A stretch of 64,000 nt of DNA from Sulfuriferula thiophila (GTDB lineage Bacteria; Pseudomonadota; Gammaproteobacteria; Burkholderiales; Sulfuriferulaceae), in NCBI RefSeq assembly GCF_003864975.1, contig NZ_BHGL01000046.1, positions 62,001 through 126,000 on the forward strand, in the 5' to 3' direction. The notes beneath the pieces are model-generated. The model was given only the letters and a program-made list of their open reading frames with translations. It did not search any database and was not told the origin of the DNA. Each line of letters starts with the position of its first letter. The stretch's first letter is position 1. Positions 1-10,824 of this stretch are shown here, piece by piece. Both the position numbers and the translations under genes were made by a program.

Positions 1-664
1 CATGCGTTCCTCCTATGCCTTGCGGGTCGTATAGTCCGGCATTGCTATAACCACGCTCTTTGAGGTCAACAATACGCTCTGCAGCATGATCTATCATGTC
101 CTCCTTTGTGCCGAATACCAGCGCTCCGGTCGGGCAGCTTTTTACGCAGGCTGGTTCCATGCCAACACCTACCCGGTCGGAGCAAAGCGTACATTTGTAG
201 GCTTTGTTATCCTTCTTGGATATGCGCGGTACATTGAACGGGCAACCGGCAATGCAATAACCACAGCCGATGCAGCTTTCCTCGTGAAAATCGACAATAC
301 CATTACTGTATTGAATGATCGCACCCGGTGCTGGGCAGGCTTTAAGGCAACCTGGATCGGCGCAGTGCATACAGCCATCCTTGCGGATTAACCATTCCAG
401 TTTGTCTTTTTCGACTTCGACTTCCGAGAAGCGCATGACCGTCCATGAATCCGCCGTTAAGTCGCGCGGGTTATCGTAGATACCGGCATTGCTGCCGATT
501 TCATCACGGATATCATTCCACTCCATGCATGCTGATTGGCAAGCTTTGCAGCCGATGCATTTGGAAACATCTATCAGCTTGGCAACCTCTGCCGTCTGAC
601 GTACGCCAGGTGGTGGAGTTGTAGTGGCGGAACTGCGCAGAATATCTAAAGATTGTAGTGCCAT
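1..664 (-). CDS. fdnH: Formate dehydrogenase iron-sulfur (beta) subunit, 3' end outside window
   Basis: This is the electron-transfer subunit of a membrane-bound, periplasm-facing formate dehydrogenase. It passes electrons from the FdnG molybdenum/tungsten site through four [4Fe-4S] clusters to the cytochrome b subunit. The 221 codons in the window carry ferredoxin-type cysteine clusters: [11 protein letters not shown], then [26 protein letters not shown] and [21 protein letters not shown]-type spacing. The ATG at 664 follows a strong GGGAGG ribosome site and lies 12 bases after the fdnG stop, so the two genes are co-transcribed. The C-terminal part, including any membrane anchor helix, lies beyond base 1, so the reading frame is open at the left edge. 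Family assignment is secure. The FdnH versus FdoH/FdhB name is by similarity only. Confidence 0.95.
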   Translation of the reverse strand, partial: MALQSLDILRSSATTTPPPGVRQTAEVAKLIDVSKCIGCKACQSACMEWNDIRDEIGSNAGIYDNPRDLTADSWTVMRFSEVEVEKDKLEWLIRKDGCMHCADPGCLKACPAPGAIIQYSNGIVDFHEESCIGCGYCIAGCPFNVPRISKKDNKAYKCTLCSDRVGVGMEPACVKSCPTGALVFGTKEDMIDHAAERIVDLKERGYSNAGLYDPQGIGGTH

Positions 665-676
665 GATCCGCCTCCC

Positions 677-3600
677 TTATACTTTCTCAATGTTAACGAG
701 GAATGACTTGAATTCCGGTGTCTGGGTATTTGCATCGCCTACGTACGGCGTTAAGGTATTGGCGATGAAACCATTCTTAGCCAAGCCTTTGAATCCCCAG
801 TGAATCGGAATGCCGACCGTATCTACCGGCTGACCATTGACGGTAAGCGTTTTGATGCGCTTGGTCACTACGGCAACAGCCTTGATAAACCCACGGTTGG
901 AAGTCACCTTGACCTTGTCGCCAGCCTTGATGCCTTTGGCCTTGGCCAAATTCTCACCAATTTCGACGAATTGCTCGGGTTGCAGAATCGCATTGAGTCT
1001 GACGTGCTTGGTCCAGTAGTGGAAGTGCTCCGTCAGCCGGTAGGTAGTCCCTACATACGGGAATTCCTTGGCCTTGCCGAACGCTTCCATATCCCCTTTG
1101 AATACTCGTGCAGCCGGATTGCTGATGACATTCGGATGCAGCGGGTTAGTGCCTATCGGTGTTTCGAAAGGCTCGTAATGTTCAGGGAAAGGACCTTCTG
1201 CCATTTTATCAACAGCAAACAGACGCGCAATACCTTCAGGGTTCATGATGAACGGACCGACATTTTCTTCGGGTGCTGCGTCTGGACGCATATCCGGAAT
1301 ATCCATGCCCATCCATTTGCTTTCCTTGGTATTCCAGGAAATCACCTTGCGTTTGGCATCCCAAGGTTTACCGGCAGGGTCGCATGAGGCGCGGTTGTAA
1401 AGTATGCGGCGATTGGCTGGCCAGGCATATGCCCAGTTAAGGGTATTGCCCAAACCACTCGGGTCGGAGTTGTCACGGCGTGCCATCAAGTTGCCTGCCT
1501 GTGACCATGCACCGGAGAATATCCAGCAGCCGCAGGCAGTAGAGCCATCGTCGCGTAATTGCGCGAAGCCAGCCAACTGCTCGCCTGCTTTTGCAAGTAC
1601 CTTGGTTGGGTCTTTTGGATCCAGTACGTCAGCCAGCGCCTTGCCGTTAAATTCCTTGGCAAGCTCTTCCGAAGAAGGGCTGTCCGGAATTTTGTACGGC
1701 CAGGTAAGGTTGAGTATCGGATCGGGGAATGCACCGCCTTCCTGCTTGTACATTTCACGCAGCTTGAGGAACAGGCCACCCATGATTTCGGCATCGCCTC
1801 TGGCCTCACCGGGTGCGTCGGCACCCTTGAAGTGCCATTGCAGTACGCGACTGGAGCTGACCAGCGAGCCGTCTTCTTCTGCAAAACAGGTAGAAGGTAA
1901 ACGGAACACTTCAGTCTGGATCTTGGATGAATCAACATCATTGAATTCACCGAAATTTTTCCAGAATTCAGAAGTTTCTGTCGCGAGCGGATCGATGATC
2001 ACCAGGTATTTCAACTTGGCAAGCGCGCCGCCAATCTTGGCCTTGTTCGGAAACGAGGCCAGTGGATTGAAACCTTGAGCGAAATAGCCATTGATCTTGC
2101 CTTGGTGCATCATCTCGAATACTTGCAATACGTCATAAACCTTGTCCAGCTTGGGCAGCCAGTCATAGCACCAGTTGTTTTCCTTGGTGGCGGCATCGCC
2201 GTACCAGGATTTCATCAGGCTGACGTGGAACTTGGGATAATTTTGCCAGTAACTCATCTGTCCGGGGCGCAAGGGTTTCAGCGCACGTTTATCGAGATAC
2301 TCCTGGAAATCCTGTTCCTTCTCGCCAGCCAGTGTCATGTAACCTGGTAGCATATTGGAAAGCAGCCCCAGATCGGTCAAGCCCTGAATATTGGAATGGC
2401 CGCGCAGTGCATTGATACCGCCACCCGCCATACCCATATTGCCCAGCAGTATCTGCACCATGGCCATGGTGCGGATATTCTGCGAGCCGATGGAGTGTTG
2501 CGTCCAGCCGAGCGCATACAGGAACGTAGTGGTTTTGTTAGGCACAGCCGTTTCTGCGATCATCTGGCAGATATGCAGAAACTGTTCCTTTGGTGTACCG
2601 GTGATTTTGGACACCATATCCGGTGTGTAGCGGGAATAGTGCTGCTTCATCAGATTGAATACGCAGCGCGGATCTTGCAGCGTCTCATCTGCCAGTACGA
2701 AACCGTCCTCACCTTTTTGATACGACCATGAGGTTTTGTCGTACTTGCGCTTATCCTTGTCATAGCCCGAGAACAGGCCATCATCAAAGTTGTAATCGCC
2801 ATTCACCAGGAAAGTAGCGTCAGAGTATTTTTTTACATACTCATGCTGGATCTTGTCATTGCTTAACAGGTAGTTGATCAGGCCACCCAAAAAGGCAATG
2901 TCACTGCCTGAACGGATAGGCGCATAGTAATCTGCCACAGCTGCTGAGCGGGTGAAGCGAGGATCGACTACGATCAATCTGGCTTTGTTATGCGCCTTGG
3001 CTTCCGTCACCCATTTAAAACCACATGGATGTGCTTCGGCGGCATTGCCACCCATTATTACAATCAAATTCGCATTTTTGATATCGACCCAATGATTGGT
3101 CATCGCGCCGCGGCCGAACGTAGGGGCAAGACTTGCCACCGTAGGTCCGTGTCAAACGCGTGCTTGATTATCGAATGCGAGCAACCCCAGATTGCGAATA
3201 ATTTTTTGAGTCAGGTAGCCGGACTCATTGGAAGATGCTGAAGCTGCCAGAAAACCGGTGGTCAGCCAGCGGTTAACAGTTAATCCATCAGCTGTTTTCG
3301 CTATAAAATTCTGATCGCGGTCAGCTTTCATCAACTTGGCGATGCGGGTAAATGCATCATTCCAGGAAATGCGCTTCCATTCACTGGAACCTGCTTCGCG
3401 TACTTCAGGAAATTTGAGACGACTGGGGCTATGCACAAAATCGAGCAGACCTGCGCCTTTAGGGCACAAGGTACCGCGATTCACCGGATGATCGGGATCG
3501 CCTTCTATATGGATGATGCTGGATTTTGCGTTTTTGGCATTGTCGCCAAGACTGTACATCAGGATGCCGCAGCCTACGGAGCAGTACGGGCAGGTGTTGC

Positions 3601-3739
3601 GTGTTTCGGTAGTTCGTTCAAGTTTGAAGGCTCGGATTTCGGCTAATGCCTCATTGGGAGAAAATCCCATCAGGGCTAAACTGGAACTTCCTATGCTTGC
3701 TGTACAGATTTTGAAGAATTGTCGTCTGTTGACTTTCAT
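677..3739 (-). CDS. fdnG: Formate dehydrogenase-N type catalytic subunit, selenocysteine protein (TGA read through)
   Basis: This gene encodes the formate-oxidising subunit with a bis-MGD Mo/W cofactor and one [4Fe-4S] cluster. It reads as 1020 residues if the in-frame TGA at 3154-3152 is decoded as selenocysteine 196. Both flanks fit the FDH-N family exactly: ...DNQARV-Sec-HGPTVASLAPTFGRG, giving the Sec-His pair at the active site. Residues 1-33 are a Tat signal with the twin-arginine motif RRQFFK, so the protein is exported folded. Cys50, Cys53, Cys57 and Cys92 are the cluster ligands. The ATG at 3739 follows GGAGGGG. Without readthrough there would be two fragments of 195 and 820 codons, the second starting at a GTG with no clear ribosome site. 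A decodable UGA therefore explains the data better than a nonsense mutation. It is the first gene of an operon with fdnH. Confidence 0.95.
3125..3137 (-). promoter_or_regulatory. SECIS-like hairpin after the fdnG UGA codon
   Basis: In the mRNA this segment reads GGCAAGUCUUGCC. It forms a 4-bp GGCA/UGCC stem with an AGUCU loop, starting 14 bases after the UGA. Position and loop (a GU pair in a small loop) match the bacterial SECIS elements to which SelB binds in fdnG/fdhF genes. It lies inside the coding sequence. The fold was judged by eye, not computed. Confidence 0.75.
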
Positions 3740-3801
3740 AACCCCTCCAGGTGATTGAAGTTTTATTTCTTTATTATGTATTCAGCTTCCCTTGCGTTCT
3801 A

Positions 3802-3830
3802 ATTAAAGACGATGAATTAATTATTGTCAA
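3802..3830 (-). promoter_or_regulatory. Sigma-70-type promoter of the fdnGH operon
   Basis: On the minus strand a perfect -35 TTGACA (3830-3825) is followed by a 17-base spacer and TTTAAT (3807-3802, 5 of 6 to consensus). This puts transcription start near 3795, about 55 bases before the fdnG ATG. The rest of the 259-base gap 3740-3998 is A+T-rich. I saw no clear FNR or NarL site in it. Confidence 0.7.
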
Positions 3831-3965
3831 TTAGCTTTTTTGTTGGCTATTACAGTTAAAATTCGGACAAGTTAAGTTTGATTAAATGCAGTTAACAGCT
3901 CCTTTGCATACCAAATTTTTAGTCAGCCCGATATTCCATGCACAGGAGTAACGGGCCGACCAGAT

Positions 3966-3996
3966 AACCATAACCACATGACCTGTGGTTATGGTT
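3966..3996 (-). terminator. Strong stem-loop just past the cus operon 3' end
   Basis: This is a perfect 13-bp inverted repeat (3966-3978 pairs with 3984-3996) with a 5-base loop. It begins 2 bases beyond the last gene of the copper operon. No T-run follows on the minus strand, so it may terminate inefficiently, act with Rho, or protect the 3' end of the mRNA. It also separates the operon from the fdn promoter. Confidence 0.5.
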
Positions 3997-3998
3997 GC

Positions 3999-4358
3999 TC
4001 AATGCTTCAGTGGCGATATTTTGGTGATTACATACTGTCCTTTGGGTTGCTCAGACAAGTCAAACTCAACTTTTTCACCCGGCTTCAGTGAGCTGAGCGC
4101 TTGTTTTCCAGTGACCTTGAAATTCATGGTCATGGCTGGCCAGTCAAGGCTGGAGATTGCTTCGTGGGTTATATTCACTTTGGCTTTTTTGATGTTCACA
4201 GTGTTAATGACGCCAATGCCGTGATGCGTTTTGCCAGCCACGGTTTTGGGTGCATCCATCTTCATACCAGCCATATCCGGGGTATCGGCGGCCATTGCGG
4301 AGAATGACAGAACGGCTGCAATAGCAACCGGGATTAATGTAATTTTCATCGTTTTCAT
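3999..4358 (-). CDS. cusF: Stand-alone periplasmic copper/silver chaperone, CusF family
   Basis: The product is a 119-residue precursor with a signal peptide of about 23 residues ending AMA. It is followed by a single CusF-type beta-barrel domain carrying the metal site pattern THEAISSLDWPAMTMNF. The His, the Trp and the two Met of MTM are the Cu(I)/Ag(I) ligands and cation-pi partner known for CusF. The mature N-terminus has additional Met and His (DMAGMKMD, THHG). The ATG at 4358 is chosen because AAAGGAAAG precedes it. A longer frame upstream to 4418 would place non-signal sequence in front of the signal peptide. It is the last gene of the cusC-B-A-F operon, 32 bases after cusA. It likely hands Cu(I)/Ag(I) to CusB/CusA and duplicates the domain fused to CusB. 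Confidence 0.88.
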   Translation of the reverse strand: MKTMKITLIPVAIAAVLSFSAMAADTPDMAGMKMDAPKTVAGKTHHGIGVINTVNIKKAKVNITHEAISSLDWPAMTMNFKVTGKQALSSLKPGEKVEFDLSEQPKGQYVITKISPLKH

Positions 4359-4390
4359 GGTGCTTTCCTTTCGGGTTAAAAATAATAAAA

Positions 4391-7300
4391 TCAGGATGCT
4401 AGCTTGCGTCCCTTCCACAATAGATAAACTGCGGGCACGACAAACATGGAGAGCAGCGGAGCGGTGATCATACCGCCTATCATCGGTGCGGCGATGCGCT
4501 GCATGATTTCCGAACCGGTGTCGCTACCAAACATAATGGGCAGTAAACCGGCAACAATAACCATCACCGTCATGGCCTTGGGACGCACGCGCAGCACTGC
4601 GCCATCGACTATGGCTTCCACTAGCTGCTGGCGGGAATTCAGCCTGCCTTCCAGTTGATAACGGTTAATGGCCTGATCCAGATAGAGCAGCATAATGACG
4701 CCGAATTCCGCAGCGACGCCAGCCAGCGCAATAAAACCGACCGCGACCGCAATCGACATGTTGTAACCCAGCAGATAGACCAGCCAGAATCCGCCTATGA
4801 GTGCGAAGGGCAGGGTAGCAATAATCAGCAAGGCTTCACTGGCACGGCGGAACGTCAGGTAGAGCAGTAGCAGGATAATCGACAAGGTTAAGGGGATGAC
4901 GATGGTCATGCGTTTGCTGGCACGTTCCAGATATTCGAACTGACCCGACCATGCTATGGAGTAGCCCGGCGGCAGTTTTACCTTGTCACGCACAATCTGC
5001 TGCGCTTCAGCCACATAAGAACCGAGATCACGGCCACGAATATCCACATACACCCAGCCGCTGGGGCGACTGTTTTCGCTTTTGAGCATGGGCGGCCCGT
5101 CCACTATTTTTACTTCAGCTACTGCCGATAACGGTACAGTGGCGCCACCATCGGTAATGATGGGCAACGATTGCAATTGGCTCAGAGAGTCGCGCGTGGC
5201 CTGAGGATAGCGGATATTAATGGGATAACGTTCTAGCCCCTCAATGGTTTCACTGATATTGTCGCCCCCCACCGCCGTGGCGATAATTTCCTGTATGTCC
5301 TTGATGTTTAATCCATAACGGGCTGCGGCCAAACGGTCGATATTGACGTCGATATAGCGACCACCATTCAGGCGCTCAGCCAGTGCCGAAGCCGTACCCG
5401 GTATGGGCTTGATCAGCCCTTCAATCTGCTCGCCGATCTGCTCGATAACCTTGATGTCAGGTCCGGCGATCTTGATGCCCACCGGCGTTTTAATGCCAGT
5501 TGCCAGCATGTCGATACGATTGCGGATCGGTTGCACCCAGACATTGGACAGCCCTGGCAATTTAACGATGTGATCAAGTTCATCGATCAGTTTGGCTTCT
5601 GTCATTCCCGGACGCCATTCCGACTTGGGCTTGAACTGGATAGTGGTCTCGAACATTTCCAGCGGTGCAGGGTCAGTCGCGGTTTCCGCGCGTCCCGCCT
5701 TGCCGAATACTCGCTTGACCTCGGGAACCGTTGCTATCAGTCGGTCGGTCTGTTGCAACAGTTCTGCCGCTTTACCGGCGGATAAGCCGGGCTGTGCAGT
5801 GGGCATATACAGCAGGTCACCTTCTTCCAGTGGCGGCATGAACTCGCTGCCCAGTTGGGACACAGGGAACCAGGTCAGTAGCAGCAACATGCCGGCTATA
5901 CCCAAAGTGATTTTCGGGTAGCTGAGTACACGGTTAATTACTGGCCGATACAGAGCGATCAGCCAGCGATTGACTGGATTTTTACTTTCCTCGACGATCT
6001 TGCCGCGTATGAAGTAACTCATTAATACCGGAACCAGCGTCACCGACAAGCCGGCTGCGGCAGCCATGGCATAGGTTTTGGTAAAGGCGAGAGGGGCGAA
6101 CAGTTTGCCTTCCTGTGCCTGTAAGGTGAAGATGGGGACGAAACTTACTGTAATAATCAGCAGGCTGAAAAACAAGGCTGGGCCAACTTCTGCCGCCGCA
6201 TGGGCAATCAATTGCAAATGCTGTGCAGCGGTCGGGGGCTGATCCGGAGACTGCTGGTGCCATGCTTCCAGATGCTTATGGGCATTTTCTATCATTACCA
6301 CGGCGGCATCGACCATTGCGCCGATAGCAATGGCAATGCCACCCAGCGACATGATATTGGCGTTGATACCCTGATGCTGCATGATGATAAATGCAATCAG
6401 GATACCGATAGGCAGAGTGATAATGGCTACCAATGCCGAGCGCAGGTGGAATAAAAATATCAAACAAACCAATGTAACTACAACGAACTCTTCAACCAAT
6501 TTATGAGTAAGCGTGTCGACCGCGCGCTGGATCAAATCAGAGCGGTCGTAGGTTGGTACGATCTCTACCCCGGCTGGCAGCCCCTGTTTCAGGGTTTCCA
6601 GTTTGGCTTTGACTGCCTTGATTGTATCCATCGCATTTTTGCCGGAACGCATGATGATGATGCCGCCCACGACTTCACCGTTCCCATTTAGCTCGGCGAT
6701 GCCACGGCGCAGTTGCGGCCCGATCTGAACGCGCGCTACGTCTTTCAGCAACACGGGCGTGCCGGCTTTGCCCAGCCCGACGGGGATATTCTGGATAGTT
6801 GCAACAGAATTCAGATAGCCGGTCGCGCGCACCATGTATTCGGCTTCGGCCAGTTCAACCACAGAACCACCCGTTTCCTGATTGGCTGCCTGAACCGCCT
6901 GGATGACTTTGGACAGCGGGATCTGATAGGCGCGCAACTGCTGCGGATCGACCACAATCTGATATTGTTTGACCATGCCGCCCAGGGTTGCCACCTCGGC
7001 CACCCCTGGCACACTGCGTAACTCGTATTTGAGGAACCAGTCCTGCAGGCTGCGCAACTGCGACAGATCATGCTTGTTGCTGCGGTCGACCAGCGCGTAT
7101 TCATAGATCCAGCCGACACCCGTCGCATCCGGCCCTATTTCGGGCTTGACGCCCGCAGGGAGTTTGCCGGCTGCCTGATTGAGGTACTCCAGCACGCGGG
7201 AACGTGCCCAGTACTGGTCGGTGCCGTCTTCAAACAGCACGTATACATACGAATCACCGAAGAATGAGTAGCCGCGCACCACTTTCGCCCCCGGCACCGA

Positions 7301-7522
7301 CATCATCGTGGTGGTAAGCGGGTAGGTGAGCTGATCTTCAACCACCCGTGGTGATTGTCCGGGATAACTGGTCTTGATAATCACCTGCACATCGGACAGG
7401 TCGGGTATCGCATCCAGCGGGGTTTCCATGATGGCGCGTACACCCCATACGCTCAGTAGCGCAACAGCGACGATGACCAGAAAACGGTTATGCAGCGACC
7501 AGCGTATCAGCGCCGTTATCAT
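4391..7522 (-). CDS. cusA: Heavy-metal efflux RND transporter, CusA type
   Basis: This 1043-residue inner-membrane proton/cation antiporter is of the HME-RND family. It shows the expected layout: an N-terminal helix, a large periplasmic porter loop, helices 2-6, a second periplasmic loop and helices 7-12. Signature segments include [17 protein letters not shown], the Met-rich porter-domain stretch near [16 protein letters not shown], and [15 protein letters not shown] in the second membrane half. These are typical of the monovalent-metal (Cu+/Ag+) CusA/SilA branch rather than the divalent CzcA branch. The start ATG overlaps the cusB stop by one base (TGATG), so translation is coupled. It would form a tripartite envelope-spanning pump with CusB and CusC. 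Substrate is inferred from sequence branch and neighbours. Confidence 0.93.
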   Translation of the reverse strand: MITALIRWSLHNRFLVIVAVALLSVWGVRAIMETPLDAIPDLSDVQVIIKTSYPGQSPRVVEDQLTYPLTTTMMSVPGAKVVRGYSFFGDSYVYVLFEDGTDQYWARSRVLEYLNQAAGKLPAGVKPEIGPDATGVGWIYEYALVDRSNKHDLSQLRSLQDWFLKYELRSVPGVAEVATLGGMVKQYQIVVDPQQLRAYQIPLSKVIQAVQAANQETGGSVVELAEAEYMVRATGYLNSVATIQNIPVGLGKAGTPVLLKDVARVQIGPQLRRGIAELNGNGEVVGGIIIMRSGKNAMDTIKAVKAKLETLKQGLPAGVEIVPTYDRSDLIQRAVDTLTHKLVEEFVVVTLVCLIFLFHLRSALVAIITLPIGILIAFIIMQHQGINANIMSLGGIAIAIGAMVDAAVVMIENAHKHLEAWHQQSPDQPPTAAQHLQLIAHAAAEVGPALFFSLLIITVSFVPIFTLQAQEGKLFAPLAFTKTYAMAAAAGLSVTLVPVLMSYFIRGKIVEESKNPVNRWLIALYRPVINRVLSYPKITLGIAGMLLLLTWFPVSQLGSEFMPPLEEGDLLYMPTAQPGLSAGKAAELLQQTDRLIATVPEVKRVFGKAGRAETATDPAPLEMFETTIQFKPKSEWRPGMTEAKLIDELDHIVKLPGLSNVWVQPIRNRIDMLATGIKTPVGIKIAGPDIKVIEQIGEQIEGLIKPIPGTASALAERLNGGRYIDVNIDRLAAARYGLNIKDIQEIIATAVGGDNISETIEGLERYPINIRYPQATRDSLSQLQSLPIITDGGATVPLSAVAEVKIVDGPPMLKSENSRPSGWVYVDIRGRDLGSYVAEAQQIVRDKVKLPPGYSIAWSGQFEYLERASKRMTIVIPLTLSIILLLLYLTFRRASEALLIIATLPFALIGGFWLVYLLGYNMSIAVAVGFIALAGVAAEFGVIMLLYLDQAINRYQLEGRLNSRQQLVEAIVDGAVLRVRPKAMTVMVIVAGLLPIMFGSDTGSEIMQRIAAPMIGGMITAPLLSMFVVPAVYLLWKGRKLAS

Positions 7523-9024
7523 CAGTGCGCTCCCTTGCTGATCTTGGTGATGGTGTACTCGCCTTTGCTCGATTCTGTCATTTCAAAATCAATGACATCC
7601 TGCGGTTTGACCAACTTCAGCATAGCGGCATCCTTCACGGTGAAGTCCATGGTCATGCCCGGCCATTTCAGGCTGGGAATCGGATCGTGGGTGATATTGA
7701 TAGTGCCGTCAGCGATATCGATTTCATTCACTTTGCCATGACCTGTGTATATTTTTTGTATGGTATTCGTTGTCATGGGTGCGGCTTGTGCTGGTGTATT
7801 TTGCGGCGGCTGCAGGCGATCAAGTGCTGTTTTCAGATTGCTTTCCGAATCAATCATGAACTGCCCGGAAATCAGGATAGTTTGACCTTCCGTCAAGCCA
7901 TCCAGTATTTCATACTGACCACCTGACTCGCGACCCAGATGCACTTCAGCCGGATGGAACTTGCCGCCGCCATCGGCAACGATTACCACGCTGCGACGTC
8001 CGGTGGTAATCACCGCTTCGCTTGGCACCAGCAATACATCCTGTCTGGCGCCATCATCCAGTGCCACATTGGCAAACATGCCGGGTTTGAGCAGGCCGTC
8101 AGGATTGGCCAGATGTATCCGTACCTGTAGCGTGCGCGTTGCCTCGCTGACGTTGGGGTATACGTATTCAATACGGCCGTTGAACTGTTTGCCGGGATAG
8201 GTAGGTACCGTTACCAGCGCGTTAATACCTTCACGTAACCAGCCACCCTGGGTTTCCGGTATCTCGGCTGTTACCCAGACACTGGACAGATCAACCAGCG
8301 AATACAGATTCATGCCGGGAGCAACTTGTGCACCCTGGCGGACATTGAGCTCGGAGACGATGCCGTTCGTGGGTGCATAGAAGGCAATCAGGCGGCCAGG
8401 CTTATTGCCGGATTTTAATTGGGCAATTTGTCCTGCACTGAGGCCGAGCAATGCCAGTTTTGCCTGAGCGGCCTGGAGCAGGGCGTCTCCGCCAGCACCA
8501 TTGCGGCTCTGCCGCGCCAGCAGGTATTCTTCCTGCGCAGCTACCAGATCGGGCGAATACAGTTCCAGCAACAATTGCCCGCGCTTTACCGGGTCATTCG
8601 TCGCACTGACATGCAGACGTTCAACCCAGCCCGCGGCACGGGTTTGCACGACCTGAATGCGGTGCTCGTCCGGATTGATCACGCCTGTCGTGTCGATATG
8701 CCGGCTTAGACTGCCACGCATCACCATTGCGGTACGCACTCCCATGTTCTGTACCGTAGCAGGATCAATTTTGACAGTGCCTGGTGTGGTTGAATCATCG
8801 TCGTACATGGGCACCAGTGCCATATCCATAAACGGCGATTTTCCGGCTTTATCAAAATGCTGGTTGGGAACCATAGGGTCATACCAGTACAGTACTTTGC
8901 GCTCTTTTTGCGGTGTGGTAGTCGTCATCGTTGCTGAAGTTTTGCTGCTATTGTGCCCGACCAGGTAGCCGATACCGCCGGCACACATTACCGCTATAGC
9001 GACGAATAAAGCTGTTTTTTTCAT
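7522..9024 (-). CDS. cusB: CusB-type periplasmic adaptor with C-terminal CusF domain
   Basis: This 500-residue membrane fusion protein has an N-terminal signal/anchor helix (residues 5-22). A heavy-metal-binding domain follows at about 44-76 ([12 protein letters not shown] ... [12 protein letters not shown]). The usual hairpin, lipoyl, barrel and membrane-proximal domains extend to about 410. An extra domain at about 425-500 contains [19 protein letters not shown], a complete CusF metal site. The fusion makes it longer than the roughly 400 residues of E. coli CusB. Its start overlaps the cusC stop (ATGA) and its stop overlaps the cusA start, so the three pump genes are translationally coupled. 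Fused CusF domains occur in other bacteria. Having both a fused and a free copy in one operon is less usual. Confidence 0.92.
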   Translation of the reverse strand: MKKTALFVAIAVMCAGGIGYLVGHNSSKTSATMTTTTPQKERKVLYWYDPMVPNQHFDKAGKSPFMDMALVPMYDDDSTTPGTVKIDPATVQNMGVRTAMVMRGSLSRHIDTTGVINPDEHRIQVVQTRAAGWVERLHVSATNDPVKRGQLLLELYSPDLVAAQEEYLLARQSRNGAGGDALLQAAQAKLALLGLSAGQIAQLKSGNKPGRLIAFYAPTNGIVSELNVRQGAQVAPGMNLYSLVDLSSVWVTAEIPETQGGWLREGINALVTVPTYPGKQFNGRIEYVYPNVSEATRTLQVRIHLANPDGLLKPGMFANVALDDGARQDVLLVPSEAVITTGRRSVVIVADGGGKFHPAEVHLGRESGGQYEILDGLTEGQTILISGQFMIDSESNLKTALDRLQPPQNTPAQAAPMTTNTIQKIYTGHGKVNEIDIADGTINITHDPIPSLKWPGMTMDFTVKDAAMLKLVKPQDVIDFEMTESSKGEYTITKISKGAH

Positions 9025-10256
9025 TGTGGTTTTTCCTCATTGGCGAAATACCCCAGTTGCACCAGCGCGCGGGCCTGGGCTACCTGCTGGGCGAGCAATT
9101 GCAAGTTGGCTTCAAGCTGCGCATGATGCGCCTCGAATACGTTATTCATGCTCGTGCTGGCTGTGCCGTAGCCTATTAGTGCAGCCGAGATGCGTTGGGT
9201 GGCATTGGGTAGCGTGTTTTTTTGCAACAAGGCGACTCTGCTATTTGCAGCTTGCCATTCAGCGTATGCAGCAGTGAGCTCCGCTTCAAGACTGCGCAAA
9301 CGATCTTCGCGCTGATAGCGGGCTTTGCTGAGCAAATATTGCTTAGCAGCACTGGTTTTATCCTGACGCTTACCCGGAAAAATCGGCAAATCCACCGCGA
9401 CTTGCGCCGATATCATGTCGGCATACGCAGGACCGCGCTTGGAATAACCCAGTTCCAGGCTCCAGTCCGGCTTGCTGGCTTCTTTAGCCAGGTTTGCATC
9501 GACATCGGCGGACGCGATAGCCTGGTCCAGCTTACGGATTTCAGGATGCGTGGTGAGTTGTGTACGCAGTTGTGCCAAGCTGGCCGGCTGAGGCAGATCA
9601 GGTAACCTGTTCGGCAAATCACGTTGTGCTGCAGACCCGACCCAGCGTGCCAGCATGGCACGTGCACGCTCAGCCTGGGCAGTGAGCTCTATCTCTCTGT
9701 CCTGCAATTGATTCAGCCCGTTTTGCAGTGCTAATACAGCATCTTGCGAGGTTTTGTTGGCGCGATAGTCAATTCTCGCTGCTGCGATTTGTTGTTGATA
9801 AGCATGTTGCTGCTCATGCACCAGATGCAGCGCCTGCAGGGGGTAGTACACATCCAGCCAGGCACTCCCGGTTGCGCGTCTCACGTCACGCATATTGGCA
9901 GCCAGATCAGCAACGCTTTGCTCGGTTTCGGTTTGAGCGAGCTGTCCTCTTAAAGTGCGCTTGTTTCCTCCGGGGAAGCTTTGCTCAATACTGATAGTGC
10001 GCTGTGTCATACCATCCTGAGTGAGGCTGTATGTATCAATCGGTAAATTATTGACGCTTAGTTTCAGCTTGGGGTCAGGTAATTGGCTGTCGGCAACAAT
10101 AGCCTGACGGTTGGCTTCAATCAAGGCACGCTGCCCGGAAAGCAGGGGCTGATTGGCAACAGCAAGGTTCATTGCATCATCGAGACGCAACTGATCGGCA
10201 ACCGCAAGCGGCGCGAATGCAATAATCCCTGCTATGAGGGTAATTCGGATAAACAT
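9021..10256 (-). CDS. cusC: TolC-family outer-membrane channel of the copper pump (CusC/CzcC-like)
   Basis: This 411-residue outer membrane factor starts with a signal peptide (MFIRITLIAGIIAFAPLAVA). Two OEP repeats rich in Ala, Gln, Leu and Asp/Glu heptads follow, as expected for the alpha-helical barrel. The ATG at 10256 is preferred over an in-frame upstream codon (10298) because GGTGGAG lies just ahead of it and the signal peptide then begins at residue 1. It is the outer-membrane exit duct for CusBA, and its last codons overlap cusB by four bases. The sequence lacks an obvious lipobox Cys after the signal, unlike E. coli CusC. Confidence 0.88.
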   Translation of the reverse strand: MFIRITLIAGIIAFAPLAVADQLRLDDAMNLAVANQPLLSGQRALIEANRQAIVADSQLPDPKLKLSVNNLPIDTYSLTQDGMTQRTISIEQSFPGGNKRTLRGQLAQTETEQSVADLAANMRDVRRATGSAWLDVYYPLQALHLVHEQQHAYQQQIAAARIDYRANKTSQDAVLALQNGLNQLQDREIELTAQAERARAMLARWVGSAAQRDLPNRLPDLPQPASLAQLRTQLTTHPEIRKLDQAIASADVDANLAKEASKPDWSLELGYSKRGPAYADMISAQVAVDLPIFPGKRQDKTSAAKQYLLSKARYQREDRLRSLEAELTAAYAEWQAANSRVALLQKNTLPNATQRISAALIGYGTASTSMNNVFEAHHAQLEANLQLLAQQVAQARALVQLGYFANEEKPQ

Positions 10257-10327
10257 GGCAACTCCACCAGCAACATTAACGAAACTTAAAGCCGACAAAA
10301 GTCAGCGGTTAATGAAACCGAAGGAGG

Positions 10328-10717
10328 TTAAATACGGAAATTTTGATGCAGCAGGTAGGGGGGTGGCCCGACTACGCGAGCGAGTACAGCAGGTAGGTAA
10401 GTTTGGGCAGGGATAAACCCGCGCTGATTTGAAACTGCCAACGCAGTAGGCAGTAAAACTGCCGGTAAATCCAGTGCGGCGTGATGCGTATCCAGTGCCT
10501 GATAATCTGAAGTGCAATGAGCAAAGCATGCATTCGGATTATGCTCGTCCATATCATGCATATGGCAATCCGGCATGGCTTCATCCATAAACACCATAGC
10601 CGGCGCAGCTTCGGGCAACATGCATGCTTGTGTGGCCAGCGAATACTGGGCAAACAGCATCACCGCCAGTAACAGGCGGGCAAATGTTGACAGTAATTTG
10701 CGATTAATGAAATGCAT
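10328..10717 (-). CDS. Small exported Met/His/Cys-rich protein at the head of the cus operon
   Basis: This 129-residue protein belongs to no family I recognise with certainty. Residues 1-30 form a signal peptide or single membrane segment. The next part is dense in possible soft-metal ligands (DEAMPDCHMHDMDEHNPNAC, then FAHC and THH). The tail is hydrophobic and proline-containing (VVGPPPYLLHQNF). It lies 71 bases upstream of cusC on the same strand and is probably the first gene of the operon. A periplasmic copper-binding or sensing role is a reasonable inference from composition and position only. No strong ribosome site precedes the ATG, so the start is uncertain. Confidence 0.6.
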   Translation of the reverse strand: MHFINRKLLSTFARLLLAVMLFAQYSLATQACMLPEAAPAMVFMDEAMPDCHMHDMDEHNPNACFAHCTSDYQALDTHHAALDLPAVLLPTALAVSNQRGFIPAQTYLPAVLARVVGPPPYLLHQNFRI

Positions 10718-10824
10718 AAATTAAGTGTAAATGATAGAACTGGCTATCACAAGAAAATCTTTTATCCAAGACACTGAATTGGATCAAGCTGGATCACCAT
10801 CTTAGGATGATTAATGCGCTCCCG

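Noticed and set aside
1404-2078. 224-codon plus-strand frame opposite fdnG
   Set aside because: Shadow of fdnG; no domain and no ribosome site.
677-3139. Separate 820-aa dehydrogenase gene starting at GTG 3139, and a 195-aa gene at 3152-3739
   Set aside because: They are two halves of one selenocysteine-containing fdnG gene: same frame, joined through TGA, with the FDH-N active-site context on both sides.
10718-10824. CusR- or CueR-type operator upstream of the copper operon
   Set aside because: No convincing dyad or long-spacer promoter could be fitted; several weak -35/-10 options compete.
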